Of a stretch of 64,000 bases of DNA, positions 50,595-59,506 are shown piece after piece. Each line of letters begins with the position of its first letter. Position 1 is the stretch's first letter. The stretch comes from JACKNG01 sp040220855 (GTDB lineage: Bacteria > Pseudomonadota > Gammaproteobacteria > Ga0077536), in NCBI GenBank assembly GCA_040220855.1, contig JAVJVZ010000079.1, positions 48,504-112,503 of the forward strand, read 5' to 3'. The notes below the pieces were generated by a model. It was not told the DNA's origin and made no database searches. It was given only the letters and a program-made list of their open reading frames with translations. A program made the position numbers and the translations under genes.

Positions 50595-51637
50595 GCGGCG
50601 CCGACGCGTCGCGCCTCGACGTCCCGGCACGCATTGCCGAGTATCTCGCCACGCGGCTGGATGCGCCGCACGGCGTAACGCTCGAGAACCTCACGCGCAT
50701 CGCGGTCGGCTGGTCACACGAGACCTGGCTGTTCGACGCCTGCTGGCGCGACGGCGGCTACGCGCGCCGCCTGGGCCTATGCCTGCGCCGCGATCCCGGC
50801 AACGCGCTGTTGCGCGAGCTGTCGGATCTCGGCGAGCAGTTCCGCGTATTGCAATGCCTCGAGCAGACGCCGCTGCCGACACCCAAGCCGTACTGGTACG
50901 AGAGCGATGCGGGCATTCTCGGGCGCCCGTTCCTGGTCATGGAGAAAGTCGCCGGCGAATGCCCGAATCCATGGGGCCGCGAGGGACGCGCGTGGTACGC
51001 GGCGGCCGCCGCGCGCGGCGTGCTGCCGGCAAGCTTTACCGACACGCTGGCCACGCTGCACACCCTCGACTGGCAGGCGGCCGGGCTCGACTTCCTCGGC
51101 GTACCCGCTGCGGGCACGGATTTCGCTCGACGCGAGATCGCCAAGTGGCGCGCGTTCATCGACCAGACGGGGGCGCCACCCCACCCGGTCCTGAGCGACC
51201 TGCTGTGCTGGCTCGAGGCCAACGCGCCGGCAACCTCGCGACTCAGCCTGGTGCACGGCGCCTACCGTACCGGCAACCTGCTGATCGACGGCGACCGGGT
51301 CTCGGCAGTACTCGACTGGGAGTTGCAGGCGATCGGCGATCCGCTCTACGACGTGGCCTACGTGCTGTCCGATCTCAACCGCGAGGGTACCGATCTGCTC
51401 TCCAACGTGGTCGCGCGCGAAACCTTCTTCGAGCGTTACGAGGCCGCCACCGGCATCACCATCGACGAACAGGTATGCCGCTACTATCACCTGCTCTATG
51501 CCTTGCGTTCGGCCGCGTTCTGGCTGAGTGCCGCCGACCTGCACGCACGCGGCGCGAGTGACGACCTGCGCCTCGCGCGCACCGCCTGGTCGGTCCCGGT
51601 GGTGCTCGACCGCGCCGCGCGCGAACTCGGCTACTGA
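50591..51637 (+). CDS. APH-like phosphotransferase family protein
   Basis: A 348-residue kinase-fold protein of the acyl-CoA-dehydrogenase-associated phosphotransferase type. Catalytic loop SLVHGAYRTGNLLIDG (H-x-A-Y-R-x-G-N, with Ala/Tyr in place of the usual D-x in HGDYRxGN) and VLDWELQAIGDPLYDVAY (metal-binding Asp) near residues 215-255. The catalytic-loop aspartate normally in HGD is Ala here, so activity may be altered. Coupled to the small helical gene upstream and in the neighbourhood of an acyl-CoA ligase and esterase. Confidence 0.82.
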   Translation: MSGADASRLDVPARIAEYLATRLDAPHGVTLENLTRIAVGWSHETWLFDACWRDGGYARRLGLCLRRDPGNALLRELSDLGEQFRVLQCLEQTPLPTPKPYWYESDAGILGRPFLVMEKVAGECPNPWGREGRAWYAAAAARGVLPASFTDTLATLHTLDWQAAGLDFLGVPAAGTDFARREIAKWRAFIDQTGAPPHPVLSDLLCWLEANAPATSRLSLVHGAYRTGNLLIDGDRVSAVLDWELQAIGDPLYDVAYVLSDLNREGTDLLSNVVARETFFERYEAATGITIDEQVCRYYHLLYALRSAAFWLSAADLHARGASDDLRLARTAWSVPVVLDRAARELGY

Positions 51638-51678
51638 TCACCGTCGCAGTCGACACGAATTCCTCCCGGAGAACGCTC

Positions 51679-52473
51679 ATGGATCCCATCGAGAAAATGA
51701 AAGCAGCCGCCCGCGAGGGCTGGGCGAGCTTCGCCCCCTTCGAGATGATCACCGGTACCACCGCGCCCGAGCTGGTGCGCTTCGCCGGGGTCACTGCCGC
51801 CAGCCGGGTGCTCGACGTCGGCTGCGGCACCGGCGTCGTCGCGCTGACCTGCGCGCGCCGCGGCGCGCAGGTGACCGGTGCCGATCTCACCCCCGCGCTG
51901 CTCGAGCGCGCGCGTCATAACGCGGCGGTCGCCGGCTACGCCATCGAGTTCGACGAAGCCGACGTCGAAGCCCTGCCCTACGCGGACGCCAGCTTCGACG
52001 TCGTACTGAGCCAGTTCGGCCACATGTTCGGGCCGCGTCCGGAGGTCACGCTCGGCGAGATGCTGCGCGTGCTCAAGCCGGGCGGTACGCTGGCCTTCTC
52101 GACCTGGCCGCCGGAGCTCTATACCGGGCGCATGTTCCTGCTCATCGGCAGGTACGCGCCGCCGCCACCACCCGGCGTCGCCTCACCGGCGAGCTGGGGC
52201 GATCCGGGCGTCGTACGCGAGCGGCTCGGGGAGGCCGTGCGCGACCTCGTCTTCGACCGTGGCTGCATGCGCTTCCCGATCCTGAGCCCGGCACACATGC
52301 GGGCCTTCACCGAGCAGAACGCGGCGCCGGTGACCAAACTCGTCGAACACCTTGCCGACGAGCCGGAACGCCTGGCCGCCTTTCGCGCCGAGTTCGAAGC
52401 GCTGGTCGCGGAATACTTCCGCGACAACGTCGTCTACCAGGATTACCTGATGACGCGCGCAGTGCGCGCCTGA
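51679..52473 (+). CDS. Class I SAM-dependent methyltransferase (UbiE-like)
   Basis: A 264-residue methyltransferase. SAM motif VLDVGCGTGVVALTCARRG near residue 42, motif II region GADLTPALLERARHNAAVAG, and FDVVLSQFGHMFGPRPEVTLGEMLRVLKPGGTLAFSTWPP. Acceptor unknown. The start at 51679 follows GGAGAACGCTC. Transcribed in the same direction as the phosphotransferase gene 41 bases earlier. Convergent with the acidic-protein gene. Confidence 0.83.
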   Translation: MDPIEKMKAAAREGWASFAPFEMITGTTAPELVRFAGVTAASRVLDVGCGTGVVALTCARRGAQVTGADLTPALLERARHNAAVAGYAIEFDEADVEALPYADASFDVVLSQFGHMFGPRPEVTLGEMLRVLKPGGTLAFSTWPPELYTGRMFLLIGRYAPPPPPGVASPASWGDPGVVRERLGEAVRDLVFDRGCMRFPILSPAHMRAFTEQNAAPVTKLVEHLADEPERLAAFRAEFEALVAEYFRDNVVYQDYLMTRAVRA

Positions 52474-52503
52474 GCCGCGCGGACGGCAACGGCCCGCCGC
52501 GCA

Positions 52504-53667
52504 TCAGGCCGCGGCGGCGTCGCGCTCCTCGTCGTCGCCATCCGTGCTCGCGTCGAGCGCGGCGAGTTCGTCCTCGAACAGGCTCGCGAGTTCGTCGTCA
52601 GTGACCGGCCCGTCGGCGTCAGCCGCGGGCTCGTCGTCATCACCCGAGACGTCGATGACGGCACCCTCGCGCGCATCCGCGGCACCGTCGCCGGCGCTGC
52701 TCTGCGCCTGTAACGCGTCGATCAGCGCATCCGGATCGTCGACGCGCTCGTCGTCGCCAGGTCCGGCGTCGACCACCGCGCTCCCTGGCGGCACATCATC
52801 CAGGCTGACGGCGGCCTGGGCATCGTCGTCCGCCAGGTCCTCGCCAGCCGCGCCGGCCAGGATGTCGTCATCGGTGAGCGCGGCGAGCTCGGCCGCGACG
52901 TCACCGAGCGCGGCCTCCGCTTCGTCGAGCCCCAGCACGCCGTCGTCGGCAGTGTCCGCATCAGTGTCCGCGTCGGCCTCGGACATCGCCGCCGATGTCG
53001 CTGACGGCGCCGTAGCTGCCTCGGCTGGCCCGGCATCCACATCGGCATCCCCGAACGCGAAGTCATCGCCGGTGTCGACGGTCGCGGGCGCGGCCGCCGC
53101 GCGCGCCGCGGCGTCCTTGTGGAATGCCTTCATGTACTCGCTCATGAGCTCGTCCATGCTGCGGCGGGTTTCTTCGAGTTCGGCATTGAGCGCATCGTTC
53201 GATTGCGACAGCGCGTCGTTGGAGGCCGACAATGCATCGACCTCGGTCGCCGCCACCATGTTCTTCGGCGTCATGCGGATCCAGGGCGAAATGACCTTGG
53301 TGAGCTCCTCCGGGATCGCCTTCAGGCGCTCATCGTCGCGTTCGAGGTAGACGCTGGTCATGACCTGGTAGAAGGCCTGCTCGCGCGCAATGAACTCCTC
53401 GACGCGCGCGGCCACTTCCTCGTCGCCGAGGTTGTAGGTGCTCGCGAAGATGGTCGCGAGCGCTTCGCGGCGCGCGGGCTCGGCCTGCTCGACGTCACCC
53501 AGCATCGCTTCGGCGGCATCGGTCGCGCGCGCCTGCGCCGCGCCGGCCGCACGCGCGGTGCTGCGCGCCCGGCGCAAGAGCAGGGCGGGGACGACCAGGG
53601 CGACGAGCGCGAACTCGGCGCAGAGGATGGCGAGGGCGAGTTCGACGGTGCCGAGGGGCAGTGTCAT
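52504..53667 (-). CDS. Membrane-anchored protein with a long acidic Ala/Asp tail
   Basis: A 387-residue protein of unknown function. One membrane helix at residues about 7-30 (VELALAILCAEFALVALVVPALLL), a helical/coiled region (30-200, including ASNDALSQSNDALNAELEETRRSMDELMSEY), then some 190 residues almost wholly Asp, Ala, Glu, Gly, Ser and Thr, with repeated DDD-I/E-L-A type stretches (TDDDILA, TDDELASLFEDELA). Likely a disordered acidic tail in the cytoplasm. Overlaps the VWA gene by ATGA (53664-53667), so the two probably act together. The start is set by AGGAGAAGCCCGC. Confidence 0.72.
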   Translation of the reverse strand: MTLPLGTVELALAILCAEFALVALVVPALLLRRARSTARAAGAAQARATDAAEAMLGDVEQAEPARREALATIFASTYNLGDEEVAARVEEFIAREQAFYQVMTSVYLERDDERLKAIPEELTKVISPWIRMTPKNMVAATEVDALSASNDALSQSNDALNAELEETRRSMDELMSEYMKAFHKDAAARAAAAPATVDTGDDFAFGDADVDAGPAEAATAPSATSAAMSEADADTDADTADDGVLGLDEAEAALGDVAAELAALTDDDILAGAAGEDLADDDAQAAVSLDDVPPGSAVVDAGPGDDERVDDPDALIDALQAQSSAGDGAADAREGAVIDVSGDDDEPAADADGPVTDDELASLFEDELAALDASTDGDDEERDAAAA

Positions 53668-55379
53668 GCGGGCTTCTCCTTGGGCGCGCGCGAACGCCCC
53701 AGCGTGAACCAGACCAGCGCAAGCCCGGCGGCGAGCAACAGGTTGCCGCCGCCGACCAGCGCCGCCAGGAGCGGCCAGGACAGCGCCTGCGCCGGCAGCT
53801 CGACCGGCGCGGGGACGGCCTCTGTGGCCGCTGGTGGCGTGAGTTCGAAGCGCTCGGGTGCCGGCGCCAGTGCGAGCGGCTTGCCATCGGGGTTCTCCAC
53901 CCACAAGCGCGGCGCGAGTTCATGCAGGCCGGCGACGCTTGCCGGCACGCGCAGACGGGCGCTGCCATCGACGGGCTCCGGCAGCAACACCGCCCGCGCC
54001 GCGCCACTGGCGTCGGTGACAGCGATGTAACCATGCAGCGTGTGCGGACGCGTCAGCGTGGCGTCGGCGACAACCTCGACGGCGACGGCGTCGTTCAGTG
54101 CCGGGTCGAGCACGTAGCGCACGCTGACCGGATCGGCGACGAAGCGCACGCGCGTATTGACCTCGCGCTTGAAGGTGCCGCCATCGGCGGTCACGGTGAG
54201 CTGGTAGACGCCCGGCGCATTGCCGGCCCCGCCCAGGCTGCCGTGGAAGACGGCTTGTTCGCGGTCGAGCGTGAAGTCGCCGGCCGTGGCCGCGCCGTCG
54301 TCGCCCACGAGCGCGCTGCGCGTGGTGACGAGTTCCAGCAGTTCGAGACGCTCGAGATGTGCGCCGGCGCTGATCAGCCGCGCGCGCACCGGGGTCTCTG
54401 CGCTCGCCAGCAGGCCCGGCGCGATGCGTTCTAGCTCGAGCGCCAGGTCGGTGACGATGACCGCACGGTTGTCCGGATCCATGGCGCCGGTGAACTGCCA
54501 GCTGCCCGGCGTCGGCGCACTCACCGTGACGAGGTCGTAACCGGGCTCGCTGCGCCAGGCGACATTGGCCGGGTGGCTGGTCGCCGTCCACGGCGCAGCG
54601 CCCGGCGGCGTCAGCGTGAGCGGCTCCTCGCCAGCCCGGAACACGAGCAACGTGAGCTCGGACACGGCGCTGTCGATGTCGAAGCGATTGCCCTCGAGCG
54701 GCACCGTGACCGGCGGCGCAGCCTGTTCGAGCATGTGCAGGAAGATGCGCTGCAGACGGGCGGCGTCATCGGCGCGTTCGAGCCAGCCACCAGTACCTTC
54801 GGTCAGCGCCGTCATCAGCGCCTGGTCGACGTTGTCGGACAGCGCCACGGCATGCACGTGCACACCGAGGCCGGCGAGACGCGCAAGCTGCGGCCCGAAG
54901 ATGCGCGCCCGCGATGCGCTGCTCTCCGCTGCCACCTTCGAGACGTCGACGACGCCGTCGGTGAGCAGCACGACATGCCGCTCGGTGGTCTCGTCGGGGA
55001 CCGCCCAGCCTTGTGTCGCGGCTTCGAGTGCCTGCTCGATGTCGGTGAACAGGCCGCGCGAGTGGATGCCCGGCAGCGCCTCGCGTGCGCGCACGCGCCA
55101 CGCATCGTCGACCGCGACCGGCGCGATGAGTTCGCTGGCCTGCTCCGCGAACAGCCACACACCAGCGGTGGTGCCTGCAGGCAGCAGCTCACTGACCAGG
55201 CGCAAGGCCGGCACGCGCAGGTTGCGCGGGTCGTTCTGCTTCATGCTGCCGGAGACGTCGACGAGGATGCGCACGTCGGCAGCGGCAAGGACGCCCGGCA
55301 CGTGCAGCAGGCACGACAGCGCGAGCACGCGGACGGCCGCGCGCCAGGCGCGTACCAGGACGGCTTGAGAGTAACGCAT
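53664..55379 (-). CDS. VWA domain-containing exported membrane protein
   Basis: A 571-residue protein: signal peptide (residues 14-33), then a von Willebrand A domain (about 35-225) with an intact metal-ion site DVSGSMKQND and TDGVVDV, then beta-rich domains (240-500) and one C-terminal membrane helix (about 535-558; LLAALVGGGNLLLAAGLALVWF). Most of the protein faces the periplasm. VWA domains bind partners through a metal ion. The gene overlaps that of the acidic membrane protein. No AAA ATPase of the MoxR/BatA type is adjacent. Confidence 0.85.
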   Translation of the reverse strand: MRYSQAVLVRAWRAAVRVLALSCLLHVPGVLAAADVRILVDVSGSMKQNDPRNLRVPALRLVSELLPAGTTAGVWLFAEQASELIAPVAVDDAWRVRAREALPGIHSRGLFTDIEQALEAATQGWAVPDETTERHVVLLTDGVVDVSKVAAESSASRARIFGPQLARLAGLGVHVHAVALSDNVDQALMTALTEGTGGWLERADDAARLQRIFLHMLEQAAPPVTVPLEGNRFDIDSAVSELTLLVFRAGEEPLTLTPPGAAPWTATSHPANVAWRSEPGYDLVTVSAPTPGSWQFTGAMDPDNRAVIVTDLALELERIAPGLLASAETPVRARLISAGAHLERLELLELVTTRSALVGDDGAATAGDFTLDREQAVFHGSLGGAGNAPGVYQLTVTADGGTFKREVNTRVRFVADPVSVRYVLDPALNDAVAVEVVADATLTRPHTLHGYIAVTDASGAARAVLLPEPVDGSARLRVPASVAGLHELAPRLWVENPDGKPLALAPAPERFELTPPAATEAVPAPVELPAQALSWPLLAALVGGGNLLLAAGLALVWFTLGRSRAPKEKPA

Positions 55380-55481
55380 GGCCCCGTTAGCGGCCGTCCC
55401 GCGGACGGCTTGACCGCGGCGCGCGGATGGCGCAACCGCGGCCCGGAACCTGTCCCGGCGCCTGCCGCGCCGCGGCCCGGC

Positions 55482-55952
55482 TCAGGGCGCCGGCAGACGC
55501 GCGATACGGGCGTCGACGAAGGCGCGGAACTCGGGCTGCAGCTGCTGGCTGATCACATGCCACATGTCGCGCCCGCCGACCGTCGTCACGTGGCGATCGA
55601 GCGGCGCCGACATGCTCTCCCACTGGCGCGTGGTAATGACGCCCTCGCGATGCAGCGTGAAAGCGTTCTGGTAGTGGCGGAAAACCGTGCCGTACCAGGC
55701 CAGCATGCGCATCTGGTCGGCCTCGTCGAGGGCACCGAGGCCGCCGCGCGCGCGAATCGACAACTCGCACAGGCCGCGGTCGGCGGTCAGCATGAGGTTG
55801 ACATTGGTGATGTAGTTGAGCAGTTCCTGGTACGCGCTGCGCCGCAGGGCGCGCGTGTTCTGGCGGATCTGCACGGCGAGGTAGTAGAGCGTCAGGATGA
55901 CGCCGACCGCGGCAATGACCTGCGCCGTGGCATTGATGACCTCGAAGTCCAT
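55482..55952 (-). CDS. Small membrane protein of unknown function
   Basis: A 156-residue protein with one N-terminal membrane helix (AQVIAAVGVILTLYYLAVQI, residues 10-29), then a soluble helical part (YQELLNYITNVNLMLTADRGLCELSIRARG ... DRHVTTVGGRDMWHVISQQLQPEFRAFVDARIARL). Single-helix proteins of this pattern are common and unnamed in lipid-rich proteobacteria; I do not recognise a domain. The start follows AGGAACAGCTC. Convergent to nothing; divergent from the MaoC gene (80 bases). Confidence 0.65.
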   Translation of the reverse strand: MDFEVINATAQVIAAVGVILTLYYLAVQIRQNTRALRRSAYQELLNYITNVNLMLTADRGLCELSIRARGGLGALDEADQMRMLAWYGTVFRHYQNAFTLHREGVITTRQWESMSAPLDRHVTTVGGRDMWHVISQQLQPEFRAFVDARIARLPAP

Positions 55953-56032
55953 GAGCTGTTCCTGCGCCCGCACCGCTGCCGAGTGTACCGCGCGATGCGC
56001 TACAGTAGCGGCCCGCCACTCATTTTTCTGCC

Positions 56033-56875
56033 ATGCCCCTCGACGCCGCCATCGTCGGTTACACCACGCGCTGGTTCGAGCACGACCTCGACACGCGCTG
56101 GTCGATGGCCTACGCGGCCGCGCTCGACGACGTGCATCCGCACTACTTCGACGATCGCGGCGGCCGATCGCTCGCTGTGCACCCGGTTTTCCCGGTCTGC
56201 CTGGAATGGCCCGCACTGGTCGACAGCCTCGCCCGCAACGGCGTCGACATGCGGCGTACGGTGCATGCGACGCACGACCTCGAAGTGCTCGCATCGATGG
56301 CGCCGCCGCAGCAACTGCGCTCGCGCGCGACCATCATCGGGGTCGAGCAGCGCTCACCCGGCATCTACCTGGGCTGGCGTTTCGATACCGTCGACAACGA
56401 CGACCGCCCCGTCGCACGCACCTGGCAGGGCAACCTGTTCCTCGGCGAGCAACTGCATGGCCCGGCGCGCTGGGCTGACGCCCTGCCCCGCCATGATCCG
56501 GCCCCCGCCGACATGACCCACACCCGGGCGATGGACCTGCCGGCCGGCCTCGCGCATGTCTACACCGAGTGCGCGCGCATCTGGAATCCCCTGCACACCG
56601 AGGCCGCGGTGGCGGCAGCGGCGGGCATGCCGAGCCCGCCGCTGCACGGCACCGCGACCCTCGCCTGCGCGGTCTCGGCGCTGGTCGCGGCATGCCTTGC
56701 CGGCGACCCCACCCGCGTGCGCCGCCTCGGCGGGCGGTTCAACGCGCTGGTGCTGCTGCCGGCGTCGCTCACGCTCGCGTGGGCCGACGACGTCACGGCG
56801 CGGTGCATTCGATTCGAAGTACGCACGGTCGATGGCGGTCGCGCCGTGCGTGACGGCTTTCTCGACTACGCCTGA
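56033..56875 (+). CDS. MaoC-like hotdog-fold dehydratase/thioesterase family protein
   Basis: A 280-residue double-hotdog protein. The N-terminal half (MAYAAALDDVHPHYFDD) carries the hydratase-type Asp-x-x-His motif, and the second half (MPSPPLHGTATLACAVSALVA) the typical PLHG segment. Such proteins hydrate enoyl-CoA or hold long acyl substrates. Start at ATG 56033; a GCTACAGTAGC box 25-40 bases upstream may be its -10 region. It stands alone between a membrane protein and the antiporter. Substrate likely an acyl-CoA by family, which fits the nearby ligase. Confidence 0.78.
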   Translation: MPLDAAIVGYTTRWFEHDLDTRWSMAYAAALDDVHPHYFDDRGGRSLAVHPVFPVCLEWPALVDSLARNGVDMRRTVHATHDLEVLASMAPPQQLRSRATIIGVEQRSPGIYLGWRFDTVDNDDRPVARTWQGNLFLGEQLHGPARWADALPRHDPAPADMTHTRAMDLPAGLAHVYTECARIWNPLHTEAAVAAAAGMPSPPLHGTATLACAVSALVAACLAGDPTRVRRLGGRFNALVLLPASLTLAWADDVTARCIRFEVRTVDGGRAVRDGFLDYA

Positions 56876-56934
56876 GCGCAGCCTGGCCCCGGAAACGAGC
56901 CCAGGAGGTCACGCCGCCTCTCATCCTCGACCTC

Positions 56935-58668
56935 TCATCCTCGCGTATAGGCCTGCTCACGTTCGACGCGCATGGCGTCGACCAGTCCGCGCGCGGCCTC
57001 GCCCGGCAGGCCGGCGTGTTCGAGCATCATGCGCCCCATCTCGAGGCCGGCCTCGAAGACTTCCGGCACCACCTGCGTCGCCCCCAGCGCGAGCAGGCGC
57101 GCGGCGTGGTCGCCATCGCGCGCGCGCACCACGATGGGCACCTCCGGCGCGAGCTGCCGCGCTGCACGTACCACGCGCTCGGCGACGGCGGCGTCGTCGG
57201 TGGTGACGACCAGCGCCGCGGCACGCGCGAGGTGCAGGCGTTCGAGCATCGGCGTGCGCGTCGCGTTACCGAGCCACACCGCGGCGCCGGCTTCGCGTTG
57301 CACGCTGACATGCACCGGGTCGAGATCGATGGCGACGTGAACGATCTGCTGGCGATCGAGCAGCTCGGCGAGCAGCTGCCCGGTGCGTCCGTAGCCGGCC
57401 AGTACCACGTGGTCGGCGAGATCCGGTGCGATGTCGTCGGCCGGACTGGCTTCGCCTTCGGATTCGCCGTGCGCCGCGAGCCAGGCTCCGAGTCCATGCG
57501 CGAGGCGTGTCGTCAATGGCGTGAGGAACATCGTCAGCGCAACCACGATGAGCATGAACTGCGCCACCGGCGGCGGCAGCAACGCGTGGCTCATGGCGAG
57601 CGCGACCACCACGAAGGCGAACTCGCCGCCCTGGCCGAGCACCAGCCCGATCTCAAGCGCCTGCGGCGTGGTGAATCCGAAGCCGCGCGCAATGATCGCG
57701 GTGATGGCGGTCTTGATGGCGAACAGTCCGCCCACCGCGAGCGGGATCCAGAAGGGCTCCGCCAGCACCTCGGCCGGATCGATGCTCATGCCGACGGACA
57801 TGAAGAAGAGCCCCAGCAGGAGGCCCTTGAAGGGCTCGATGTCGACTTCGATCTCGTGGCGGAACTCGGTCTCGGCGAACAGCAGGCCGGCGAGGAAGGC
57901 GCCGAGCGCAGCCGACAGGCCGGCCGACTCGGTGATCGCTGCAGTGGCAATGACGATCAGCAGCGTGGCGGCCATGAAGAGCTCGGGGCTGCGCGCGCCG
58001 CTGACGAAGCGGAACAGCGGGCGCAGCACCACCCGGCCGACGCCGAGGATGAGAATCACCGCGAGTGCCGCCGTGCCAAGCGCCCGACCGAGTGCCAGCA
58101 GCACACCGCCCTCGTCACCGGCGCCGAGGGCACCCACGATGAACAGGATCGGGACCACCGCGATGTCCTGTGCGAGCAGGATGGCGAAGCTGCCGCGCCC
58201 CACGGTCGAACCGAAGCGGCCCTGCTCGGTGAGCAGCTGCATCACGATCGCGGTGGAAGACAGCGCGAGGCAGGCGCCGAGCACCACCGCGGCGGCGAGG
58301 GTGTTGCCGAACGCGAAGGCGCAGCCGCCGATGACGAGCGCGGTCACGCCGATCTGCGCCGAGCCGAGCCCGAACACCAGGCGACGCATCCCCCACAGGC
58401 GCTCGAACGACAGCTCGAGACCAATCATGAAGAGCAGGAACACGACGCCGAGTTCAGCCAGCGCACCGACCCCCTCCACGTCGGTGATCAGTGCCGGCTC
58501 GAGCCAGGCATAGCGATCGGCGAAGCGCGCGAGGCCATGCGGGCCGACCAGCAGACCGATGATCAGGAAGCCAAGCACGGGGCTCAGGCGCAAGCGCTTG
58601 CCGAGCGGGATGACGATTCCCGCGGCGACCAGGAAGACGACGATTTCCTGCAGTCTCAGTTCGTGCAT
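56935..58668 (-). CDS. Cation:proton antiporter of the KefB/KefC type
   Basis: A 577-residue CPA2 antiporter. Twelve or so membrane helices (residues 5-385) with the family segments GLELSFERLWGMRR near 80 and SLALSSTAIVMQLL-type loop near 150. A C-terminal TrkA-N/RCK nucleotide-binding domain follows (about 415-540; HVVLAGYGRTGQLLAELL). Relatives export K+ in exchange for H+, gated by glutathione adducts or nucleotides. The ATG at 58668 follows GGAG and gives MHELRLQEIVVFLVAAG. No KefF/G partner gene is adjacent. Confidence 0.9.
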   Translation of the reverse strand: MHELRLQEIVVFLVAAGIVIPLGKRLRLSPVLGFLIIGLLVGPHGLARFADRYAWLEPALITDVEGVGALAELGVVFLLFMIGLELSFERLWGMRRLVFGLGSAQIGVTALVIGGCAFAFGNTLAAAVVLGACLALSSTAIVMQLLTEQGRFGSTVGRGSFAILLAQDIAVVPILFIVGALGAGDEGGVLLALGRALGTAALAVILILGVGRVVLRPLFRFVSGARSPELFMAATLLIVIATAAITESAGLSAALGAFLAGLLFAETEFRHEIEVDIEPFKGLLLGLFFMSVGMSIDPAEVLAEPFWIPLAVGGLFAIKTAITAIIARGFGFTTPQALEIGLVLGQGGEFAFVVVALAMSHALLPPPVAQFMLIVVALTMFLTPLTTRLAHGLGAWLAAHGESEGEASPADDIAPDLADHVVLAGYGRTGQLLAELLDRQQIVHVAIDLDPVHVSVQREAGAAVWLGNATRTPMLERLHLARAAALVVTTDDAAVAERVVRAARQLAPEVPIVVRARDGDHAARLLALGATQVVPEVFEAGLEMGRMMLEHAGLPGEAARGLVDAMRVEREQAYTRG

Positions 58669-58752
58669 GCATGGACTCCGCGACCGCCCCCACCAAGCGC
58701 GAGGGCGCGCCGCTGCAGTGTACACGGCGGGCTCGCGGCGCGCGGGACGACG

Positions 58753-59049
58753 TCAGAGTGCGTCGCTGTCGTAAGGCAGTGCCGGCAGGGCTTCGAGGTT
58801 GGCAGCGTAGCGCGCCTCGTCGAAGCTGCCGTCGTTGACGAGAATCTCGAACAGCTCGACCGACAGCGCGCAGGCGATGTAATGCACGGCATCGGCGCGC
58901 GACATGCCGTCTTCGCGCAATCGCGCGAGCGCCAGCGGCACCGCCGCCGGCACGCCGTCACGCAGCTGGTTCTCGACGATCTCACGCAGCGCGTTCTCGC
59001 CGAGACCGTCCTCTCCCTGCTCGGTGAGCGGCGCCGGCAGCTCGCTCAT
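58753..59049 (-). CDS. Small cytosolic protein of unknown function
   Basis: A 98-residue soluble protein (ENALREIVENQLRDGVPAAVPLALARLREDGMSRADAVHYIACALSVELFEILVNDGSFDEARYAANLEALP). Mostly helical, acidic, no recognised motif. Start at 59049; the ATG lacks a strong binding site, so it may begin at an upstream codon. Possibly cotranscribed with the small membrane protein upstream (29-base gap). Function unknown. Confidence 0.6.
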   Translation of the reverse strand: MSELPAPLTEQGEDGLGENALREIVENQLRDGVPAAVPLALARLREDGMSRADAVHYIACALSVELFEILVNDGSFDEARYAANLEALPALPYDSDAL

Positions 59050-59077
59050 GCCGGCACCGCGCCGGTGCGACGGGGTA

Positions 59078-59365
59078 TCAGGCGGCGCGATCGAGTCCGC
59101 CGTCGCCGTGGCGCCACTCCAGGGCCCTGCGCCGTGGTGGCGGGCGATGCAGCGCTCGCCAGATGTCGATGCAGCGTGCCAGGCACAGTGCGCCCACGGC
59201 CGTCGCCAGCAGGGGTTGGAACAACATCCATGCGCCGCGCTCCGCGGGCAGTCCCGCATGGGCGATCGCATAGACGAGCACGACGCCGGCGCCGATCAGC
59301 ACAGCGATACCGAGCCGGTCGAACAGACCGACGCTGGCAGGCTTGTGATCGTTGCGTGTCGACAC
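59078..59365 (-). CDS. Small two-helix membrane protein
   Basis: A 95-residue protein with two predicted membrane helices (FDRLGIAVLIGAGVVLVYAIA and MLFQPLLATAVGALCLARCI) and a basic C-terminal tail (RPPPRRRALEWRHG). GTG start at 59365 gives VSTRNDHKPASVG. No family recognised. Short gene in a GC-rich region, so expression is not proven; length and hydrophobic pattern make it credible. Confidence 0.5.
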   Translation of the reverse strand: MSTRNDHKPASVGLFDRLGIAVLIGAGVVLVYAIAHAGLPAERGAWMLFQPLLATAVGALCLARCIDIWRALHRPPPRRRALEWRHGDGGLDRAA

Positions 59366-59506
59366 CCGCGACGCCTCCGTAGGGACGAGTTGTCAGCATG
59401 GCACGCACCAGTTTCCGCACGCGAGGCGTCGCCGCCCTGACGATGATCAGAATCATCACGCCGTGACACATGTTCACGTTCGCGCGCGCCATGGCTTCGG
59501 ATGCCA

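Noticed and set aside
57016..59382. 788-codon open frame opposite the antiporter gene
   Set aside because: The minus-strand antiporter has clear membrane helices and an RCK domain. The opposite translation is full of charged low-complexity sequence and matches nothing.
59442..59457. GATGAT/ATCATC small inverted repeat as an operator
   Set aside because: Six-base arms are short for this region and the element sits upstream of a gene of doubtful start, so I do not claim a site.
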